Positions 7,028 to 11,101 of a DNA stretch of 11,101 nt are shown piece after piece. A program made the translations under genes and the position numbers. A model generated the notes under the pieces. That model was not told the DNA's origin. It saw nothing but the letters and a program-made list of their open reading frames with translations, and did no database searches. The DNA comes from Candidatus Levyibacteriota bacterium (GTDB lineage: Bacteria; Patescibacteriota; Microgenomatia; Levybacterales; UBA12049): positions 1-11,101 of the forward strand of contig JAHFKE010000035.1 of the NCBI GenBank assembly GCA_023245515.1, given 5' to 3'. Each line of letters starts with the position of its first letter. Position 1 is the first letter of the stretch.

Positions 7028-7312
7028 GTGAATAAAGAAGATATATTGAGGGAATTCCAAAAACTCCCCGGAGTAGGTAAGTCTATCGCAGAAGATCTTT
7101 GGAATATGGGCTATAGATCCATACACGAACTAAAGGACAAAGACCCTCAGAAGCTTTATGAAGAACTCAACACCATGATGGCCACTACCACTGATCGATG
7201 CATGCTTTACACGTTCCGCTGTATCGTCTACTTTGTCTCAGAGAAGAAACACGACCCTAAGCTTCTTAAATGGTGGAACTGGTCAGACAAAAACCTACAG
7301 CAAAAATATTGA
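7028..7312 (+). CDS. Helix-hairpin-helix protein of the Cdd1 (pathogenicity locus) family
   Basis: The product is 94 residues from a GTG start. A helix-hairpin-helix motif with LPGVGKSIAEDLWNMGY (13-29) suggests non-specific DNA binding. The rest matches the Cdd1 pattern: LYEEL, then DRCMLYTFRCIVYF (57-70) and the Trp-rich end LLKWWNW. Two Cys (58 and 64) lie in the conserved middle helix. The biochemical role of the family is not established as far as I know; the family name comes from a locus association, not from a virulence function. It is divergent from the dehydratase and 74 nt upstream of gyrB in the same direction. Its TGA stop lies inside a promoter-like TTGACT, so transcription towards gyrB may begin at its 3' end. 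Confidence 0.85.
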   Translation: MNKEDILREFQKLPGVGKSIAEDLWNMGYRSIHELKDKDPQKLYEELNTMMATTTDRCMLYTFRCIVYFVSEKKHDPKLLKWWNWSDKNLQQKY

Positions 7313-7338
7313 CTTTAAAGTCCAGACTAGGTTATGAT
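7309..7338 (+). promoter_or_regulatory. Upstream candidate promoter for gyrB
   Basis: TTGACT (7309-7314), an 18-bp spacer and TATGAT (7333-7338) each differ from consensus at one position. The predicted start is near 7345, giving a leader of about 42 nt. A 12-bp perfect palindrome, GACTTTAAAGTC (7311-7322), overlaps the -35 box and could be an operator half of this region. Confidence 0.5.
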
Positions 7339-7345
7339 ATCAACA

Positions 7346-7373
7346 TTGAAATTATACATGAGTTATGTATAAT
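7346..7373 (+). promoter_or_regulatory. Start-proximal promoter for gyrB
   Basis: TTGAAA (7346-7351), a 16-bp spacer and a perfect TATAAT (7368-7373) form the best promoter in the window. The predicted start near 7380 leaves a leader of only about 6 nt before ATG 7387, so gyrB mRNA would be almost leaderless. No Shine-Dalgarno sequence is present. Confidence 0.6.
7351..7373. promoter_or_regulatory. Perfect inverted repeat covering the gyrB -10 box (candidate operator)
   Basis: ATTATACAT (7351-7359) and ATGTATAAT (7365-7373) are exact reverse complements around a 5-nt centre. The right arm contains the whole -10 hexamer and the left arm touches the -35 box. A dimeric repressor bound here would block polymerase, or the site could extrude or open with supercoiling. 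The mirror arm also gives a TATAAT on the minus strand. Confidence 0.5.
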
Positions 7374-7386
7374 GTAATGTACGCAG

Positions 7387-9363
7387 ATGCCAAAGCCTAA
7401 ATCCTCAGATTACGGAGCACAACAAATCCAGGTCCTTGAAGGACTCGAACCGGTAAGAAAAAGGCCAGGTATGTATATCGGCTCTACCGATGTGTATGGA
7501 CTTCATGAGACACTTCGAGAAATCATTGATAATTCAGTTGATGAGGCTCTCGCAGGTTTCGCAAAAAATGTGTGGATCGTCCTCAATCCCGACGGTTCAG
7601 CATCAGTTTCTGACGACGGACGTGGTATTCCCACAGACATGATGCCCGCGTATGGCAAATCCGCCCTTGAAGTCGTCATGACCAAGCTGCACGCGGGAGG
7701 AAAATTCGGAGGATCAGCCTACAAAATTTCAGGAGGACTTCATGGAGTTGGCTCCTCTGTTGTAAACGCGCTTTCCGACTGGTTATGGGTTGAGGTACGA
7801 CGCGATGGCAAGATCACCCGGCAGCGCTATGAGAGAGGTACTCCGACCACGGCAGTCACGGTGGGGAAAGAAACCGTCCAGGACCACCCACCTGTAATGA
7901 GCTTGACCAAGGGAACGTCAGTAACGTTCATGCCCGATGGTACAATTTTCAAAGAATTTAATCAGACCTCCGAAGAAGGCGTGCAATCATTTGCATGGGA
8001 CTATGATTTCATCAAAAAAATCATCCGCGAACGCGCATATCTTGTTCCCAAGCTCTATTTCCACTTCCTTGATAAAAGAAAAGCTGACGTCAAAGAAATA
8101 AATTTCTACTTTGAAGGGGGGATCACCGCACTCGTTGAGAAACTCAATGAAAATAAAGAGCCGCTGCACAAAGCCATTACCATCAACAAGACCGATGGAG
8201 ACGTTCAGGTCGAGGTCGCCGTCCAATATAACAACACCTATACCGAAAATGTCGAGTCGTACGTCAACGTCATCAACACCGTCAATGGAGGAAGTCACCT
8301 CACAGGATTCAGAATGGCCCTCACCAGAGCTGTTAATGATTATGCCAAGAAAACCGGCGCGCTAAAAGCTGAAGCAGAACCGATGACAGGAGACGATACA
8401 CGCGAAGGCTTGACCGCTGTTGTCTTTATTAAGATGCCTCAGGATAAGATTCAGTTTGAGGGTCAGACCAAAGGAAAACTTGGTAACTCGGAGATCCAAT
8501 CTATCGTCAACACCATCGTCAAAGAAGCGCTCACCACTCACTTTGAAGAAAATCCGGCAGATGGAAGAAGAATTCTTGAAAAAGTGTATCTCGCGCTCAA
8601 AGCCAGGCTGGCCGCCAAAGCCGCCAAAGAAGCAGTCATCAGAAAGGGTGCTCTGGAAGGCTCCACACTTCCCGGCAAGCTCGCAGACTGCCAAGAGAAA
8701 AACCCTGCAGTTTCAGAGCTGTATTTGGTTGAGGGAGACTCAGCAGGTGGATCAGCCAAGATGGGAAGGGACAGAAAATTCCAGGCTATTCTTCCCTTGA
8801 AAGGAAAGATCCTCAACACTGAGAGAGCCCGCTTGGACAAAATGATTGAACATGAAGAAATTAAAAATATCATCATTGCGCTTGGTACCGGAATAGGGGA
8901 TACCATCAACATGGAAAAACTTCGCTATCATAGAGTGATTATCATGACCGATGCTGACGTCGATGGAGAGCATATTGAGACACTTATCCTGACCTTCTTC
9001 TATCGTCATCTTCCTGAAGTTATCAGGAGCGGTTATCTCTACGTCGCGATGCCACCTCTCTACAAACTGCAAAGAGGCAAAGATATTAAGTATGCCTACA
9101 ATGAGGGCGAAAAGGAACAGGCTATGAAGGACATAAAGGGTAACGGTAATATCAATCTCCAGCGCTATAAGGGTCTTGGGGAAATGAACGCAGATCAACT
9201 GTGGGACACAACAATGAATCCTGAGAATAGATTGCTTAAGCAAATAAATATCGATGACGCTGAAGAAGCAGATGCGGTTTTTACCATGCTTATGGGAGAT
9301 GCAGTACCACCAAGAAAACATTTTATCCAGACAAACGCAATTACTGCTACTCTTGATATTTAA
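7387..9363 (+). CDS. gyrB: DNA gyrase subunit B
   Basis: The product is 658 residues. It is the ATPase and TOPRIM subunit of gyrase, which introduces negative supercoils with GyrA. GHKL ATPase motifs: Glu 45 and Asn 49 (EIIDNSVDEA), DDGRGIP (76-82) and GGLHGVG (116-122). TOPRIM motifs: EGDSAGGSA (449-457, catalytic Glu 449) and DADVDG (522-527, metal-binding Asp 522 and 524). The C-terminal QRYKGLGEMN and the MNPE segment fit GyrB and not ParE. The length matches short GyrB proteins that lack the enterobacterial insert. Variation from common sequence includes GEHIETLILTF after the Asp motif. It heads the gyrB-ppa-gyrA cluster, with two candidate promoters and a palindrome upstream, and its last codons form half of a hairpin. 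Confidence 0.97.
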   Translation: MPKPKSSDYGAQQIQVLEGLEPVRKRPGMYIGSTDVYGLHETLREIIDNSVDEALAGFAKNVWIVLNPDGSASVSDDGRGIPTDMMPAYGKSALEVVMTKLHAGGKFGGSAYKISGGLHGVGSSVVNALSDWLWVEVRRDGKITRQRYERGTPTTAVTVGKETVQDHPPVMSLTKGTSVTFMPDGTIFKEFNQTSEEGVQSFAWDYDFIKKIIRERAYLVPKLYFHFLDKRKADVKEINFYFEGGITALVEKLNENKEPLHKAITINKTDGDVQVEVAVQYNNTYTENVESYVNVINTVNGGSHLTGFRMALTRAVNDYAKKTGALKAEAEPMTGDDTREGLTAVVFIKMPQDKIQFEGQTKGKLGNSEIQSIVNTIVKEALTTHFEENPADGRRILEKVYLALKARLAAKAAKEAVIRKGALEGSTLPGKLADCQEKNPAVSELYLVEGDSAGGSAKMGRDRKFQAILPLKGKILNTERARLDKMIEHEEIKNIIIALGTGIGDTINMEKLRYHRVIIMTDADVDGEHIETLILTFFYRHLPEVIRSGYLYVAMPPLYKLQRGKDIKYAYNEGEKEQAMKDIKGNGNINLQRYKGLGEMNADQLWDTTMNPENRLLKQINIDDAEEADAVFTMLMGDAVPPRKHFIQTNAITATLDI

Positions 9364-9374
9364 GCAGTAATTGC
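9337..9374. repeat. 12-bp perfect hairpin spanning the gyrB stop codon
   Basis: GCAATTACTGCT (9337-9348), inside the last codons of gyrB, pairs perfectly with AGCAGTAATTGC (9363-9374) just after the stop, with a 14-nt loop holding the end of the reading frame. No T-run follows, so it is not a classic terminator. It may stabilise the 3' end, or terminating ribosomes may control its folding. Confidence 0.55.
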
Positions 9375-9379
9375 TGTCG

Positions 9380-9478
9380 CGTTAAAATCGCAGCATGAGC
9401 GTGTACGAATAGTACCAGCCTCGCCGGCTAGGTGGGCTGAAAAGCCGAATGCTAAGATTAGATTGCGATGCTATAACG
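9380..9478 (+). ncRNA. Candidate structured RNA element between gyrB and ppa
   Basis: The spacer folds by eye into a closed multi-branch shape. The outer stem is CGTTA (9380-9384) with TAACG (9474-9478) and ATCGCA (9387-9392) with TGCGAT (9464-9469). Next is GCAT (9393-9396) with ATGC (9449-9452). Inside are three small hairpins: GTAC/GTAC (9403-9406, 9412-9415), AGCC/GGCT (9417-9420, 9426-9429) and GGCT-GAAA-AGCC (9435-9446) with a GNRA tetraloop. The two AGCC and two GGCT blocks can swap partners, which would allow two states. It matches no riboswitch, tRNA or ribozyme consensus that I know. It may be a leader of ppa, a processed 3' RNA of gyrB, or a chance fold. Confidence 0.35.
9469..9477 (+). 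promoter_or_regulatory. Possible extended -10 upstream of ppa
   Basis: TGC TATAAC is a good extended -10, with a predicted start near 9484 and a leader of about 43 nt to ATG 9527. No clear -35 is present. It overlaps the 3' strand of the outer stem of the candidate RNA, so if it is real, the structured element lies mainly upstream of this ppa transcript. A perfect palindrome, TAGATATCTA (9486-9495), follows. Confidence 0.35.
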
Positions 9479-9511
9479 GCAACTTTAGATATCTAGTATT
9501 AAGTATTGGAG

Positions 9512-9519
9512 AGGAGGTG
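9512..9519 (+). promoter_or_regulatory. Strong Shine-Dalgarno sequence of ppa
   Basis: AGGAGGTG lies 7 nt before ATG 9527 and matches the usual 16S rRNA 3' end along its full length. It is the only strong ribosome binding site seen in the window and fixes the ppa start. The organism therefore uses the Shine-Dalgarno mechanism, although its neighbours seem not to need it. Confidence 0.85.
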
Positions 9520-9526
9520 TTGAATT

Positions 9527-10042
9527 ATGAATTTAGACAAACTTAAATCAGGGAAAAATCCGGAAGCTGGGGAGGTCAACGTTTTTGTTGAAATTCCAAA
9601 AGACAGCAACATCAAATACGAGCTTGATAAAGAGTCAGGCGTGATGATGGCTGATCGCTTTCTCTACACCGCGATGAGTTATCCGTTCAACTACGGCTTT
9701 GTGCCTAACACCTTGGCTGATGATGGAGATCCGCTGGACATTATAGTCCTGAGCGAATATCCTGTCGTACCAGGGACAGTTATCTCCAGTGTCGTTATCG
9801 GCATGCTGGATATGGAAGACGAGGCAGGAATGGACGAGAAAATTCTCGCCGTTCCAACAGAAAAAATTGACCCGCTATTCGGACGGTTCAAGGATATCAA
9901 CGACGTTCCCGATGCGATTAAGAATAAACTCATTCACTTTTTTGAAAATTACAAAACCCTGGAACCCAACAAATGGGTCAAGCTGAAAGAGTGGAAAAAT
10001 AAAGCGGTCGCACTTGAGGTAGTCAAGAAATCACTAAAGTAA
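9527..10042 (+). CDS. ppa: Inorganic pyrophosphatase, family I
   Basis: The product is 171 residues, close to the E. coli enzyme (176). It hydrolyses pyrophosphate to two phosphates in the cytoplasm, pulling nucleic acid and activated-sugar synthesis forward. Active-site residues are in place: EIPKDSNIKYELDK (22-35) with Lys 30 and Glu 32, the family signature DGDPLDI (66-72) with Asp 66, 68 and 71, MEDEAGMDEK (96-105) with Asp 98 and Asp 103, and HFFENYKTLE near 142-151. The metal sites are complete, so the protein should be active. It sits between gyrB and gyrA, 163 nt after gyrB and 98 nt before gyrA, all on one strand, and may be partly co-transcribed with them. It may also have its own promoter. 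Confidence 0.96.
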   Translation: MNLDKLKSGKNPEAGEVNVFVEIPKDSNIKYELDKESGVMMADRFLYTAMSYPFNYGFVPNTLADDGDPLDIIVLSEYPVVPGTVISSVVIGMLDMEDEAGMDEKILAVPTEKIDPLFGRFKDINDVPDAIKNKLIHFFENYKTLEPNKWVKLKEWKNKAVALEVVKKSLK

Positions 10043-10047
10043 AAGGC

Positions 10048-10130
10048 GAATCAAGAATTAGGAATCATGAATTAGGGGTAACTTTTTAATAAATTTGTTT
10101 CCCTGACTCCTGATTCATTATTCATGATTC
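10048..10130. repeat. Palindromic array of four 14-nt repeats between ppa and gyrA
   Basis: On the + strand GAATCAAGAATTAG (10048-10061) and GAATCATGAATTAG (10062-10075) lie in tandem. On the minus strand GAATCATGAATAAT (10130-10117) and GAATCAGGAGTCAG (10116-10103) lie in tandem facing them. The arms 10048-10077 and 10101-10130 pair at 24 of 30 positions around a 23-nt AT-rich loop. The array fills nearly the whole spacer and ends 10 nt before gyrA. It has no T-run on the + strand. It could be a miniature dispersed repeat, an mRNA stem-loop separating ppa from gyrA, or a protein-binding site. Confidence 0.65.
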
Positions 10131-10140
10131 AAAATTAACT

Positions 10141-11101
10141 ATGTCAAATATTGGTAAACTACAACAAACAAGCATCTCGGAAGAGATGAAGAAATCGTAT
10201 TTGAATTATGCGATGTCTGTTATCGTCTCGCGTGCACTTCCAGATGTCCGCGACGGACTCAAGCCCGTGCATAGAAGAATCATCTTCGCCATGCACGAGT
10301 TAGCTCTTAATCATAGCGCCAAATACAAGAAGAGTGCGTCCGTTGTCGGAGAAGTTATGGGTAAATACCACCCACACGGAGATGCTCCCATTTATGATGC
10401 CATGGTCCGTCTCGCTCAAGATTTCTCAGTCCGCTATCCATTGATTGATGGTCAAGGTAACTTCGGTTCCGTTGATGGAGATCCACCCGCAGCTATGCGT
10501 TATACCGAAGCCAGAATGGCAGCGATTACAGCTGAGATGCTCACGGATATCGAAAAGGAGACAGTCGATTATATTCCCACATTTGATTCCACCCGCGAAG
10601 AACCAGTCTATCTTCCAGCCAAATTGCCAAACTTACTTCTCCTAGGATCAGAAGGAATCGCAGTCGGTATGGCTACCAAAATCCCGCCTCACAACCTCGG
10701 CGAAGTTGTTGACGCCATCGTTCATATGATTGGAAAGACCAAGATGGCAGCGCCTGCAGTGAAAGGGGAGATCATTGACCCACTCAATCCTGCTCTGGTA
10801 AGTGACGTGACGATCGACGAACTTTTAGAGTTCATCAAAGGTCCTGATTTCCCAACAGCTGGTGCCATCTATGATCTTACCGAGATTAAAAATGCGTACT
10901 TTACAGGAAGGGGTAAGATCGTCATCCGCGGAAAAGCCGAGATAGAAGAAATCGGTAACGGTAAATCCGCTATCATCGTTACTGAACTTCCATATCAAGT
11001 GAACAAAGCCCTTCTTATCGCCAAGATCGCCGATCTAGCCAAAGAGAAAAAGATCGAACGGATCTCAGATCTCAGAGATGAGTCAGACAGAAGAGGTATG
11101 C
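10141..11101 (+). CDS. gyrA: DNA gyrase subunit A (N-terminal part, runs off the window)
   Basis: 320 codons are visible with no stop; the gene continues past the right edge. This is the breakage-reunion subunit of gyrase. The winged-helix/tower region is intact: VSRALPDVRDGLKPVHRRI (29-47), HPHGD (77-81), QGNFGSVDGDPPAAMRYTEARM with catalytic Tyr 121 and adjacent Arg 120, and IPPHNLGE. The GDPPAAMRYTE block fits GyrA and not ParC. In the quinolone-binding region, the positions equivalent to E. coli Ser 83 and Ala 84 are Ala 82 and Pro 83, and the acidic Asp 87 equivalent is kept (Asp 86). The ATG at 10141 gives the normal N-terminus. No Shine-Dalgarno sequence and no clear promoter precede it, only the repeat array, so expression probably depends on transcription from ppa or gyrB. 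Confidence 0.97.
   Translation, partial: MSNIGKLQQTSISEEMKKSYLNYAMSVIVSRALPDVRDGLKPVHRRIIFAMHELALNHSAKYKKSASVVGEVMGKYHPHGDAPIYDAMVRLAQDFSVRYPLIDGQGNFGSVDGDPPAAMRYTEARMAAITAEMLTDIEKETVDYIPTFDSTREEPVYLPAKLPNLLLLGSEGIAVGMATKIPPHNLGEVVDAIVHMIGKTKMAAPAVKGEIIDPLNPALVSDVTIDELLEFIKGPDFPTAGAIYDLTEIKNAYFTGRGKIVIRGKAEIEEIGNGKSAIIVTELPYQVNKALLIAKIADLAKEKKIERISDLRDESDRRGM

Noticed and set aside
8752..9321. 189-codon open frame on the minus strand inside gyrB
   Set aside because: It lies wholly antisense to the conserved TOPRIM region of gyrB, shows no family motifs, and is explained by codon bias of the real gene.
9380..9478. tRNA, fluoride riboswitch or hammerhead-type ribozyme in the gyrB-ppa spacer
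   Set aside because: No T-arm consensus or CCA-type acceptor on either strand, no fluoride-element core, and no CTGATGA hammerhead core. Only the generic GAAA tetraloop matches.
1..11101. CRISPR array, insertion sequence or phage genes
   Set aside because: No regularly spaced repeats beyond the four-unit palindrome at 10048-10130, no transposase or integrase motifs, and no phage structural signatures.

Overview
The window looks like a piece of a bacterial chromosome, most likely from an uncultivated, small-genome lineage of the Patescibacteria/CPR type (Microgenomates-like would be my guess). This placement is an inference. It rests on compact genes with very short spacers, long low-similarity multidomain hypothetical proteins, a membrane-anchored phosphodiester-glycosidase protein, and a housekeeping cluster gyrB-ppa-gyrA. 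The standard code fits: UGA is used as a stop and no gene needs read-through. No mobile element, CRISPR array, tRNA or rRNA was found.

Left part (1-3822): the C-terminal tail of an unknown + strand gene converges on a minus-strand gene (219-1478). That gene encodes an N-terminally anchored coiled-coil protein ending in a phosphodiester glycosidase (NAGPA/DUF2233-like) domain. Divergent from it is a 708-residue, highly charged, probably soluble protein with a helical N-terminal half and repeated beta-rich C-terminal modules.

Middle (3823-7312): a 941-residue protein joins a helical N-terminal module, which resembles part of its upstream neighbour, to a complete PP2C-type Ser/Thr phosphatase domain and then to a C-terminal domain that I tentatively assign to the TIKI/TraB/EreA-like group. 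Its stop codon overlaps that of a convergent pterin-4a-carbinolamine dehydratase gene, with both stops lying in one CTAG. A small helix-hairpin-helix Cdd1-family gene is divergent from the dehydratase.

Right part (7313-11101): gyrB, ppa (family I inorganic pyrophosphatase) and the first 320 codons of gyrA lie in the same direction. The gyrB promoter region carries a perfect 9-bp inverted repeat covering the -10 box. The gyrB-ppa spacer holds a stop-codon-spanning hairpin and a multi-stem element with a GAAA tetraloop. The ppa-gyrA spacer holds a palindromic arrangement of four 14-nt repeats. Placing pyrophosphatase between the gyrase subunits groups topology control with pyrophosphate removal during nucleic acid synthesis.

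The most general pattern is in the promoters. Five successive genes (glycosidase, both large proteins, dehydratase, Cdd1) have a -10-like hexamer ending exactly 6 nt before the chosen start codon, four of them with an upstream TGn, and none has a Shine-Dalgarno sequence. This predicts leaderless mRNAs. By contrast ppa, inside the gyrase cluster, has a near-perfect Shine-Dalgarno sequence.
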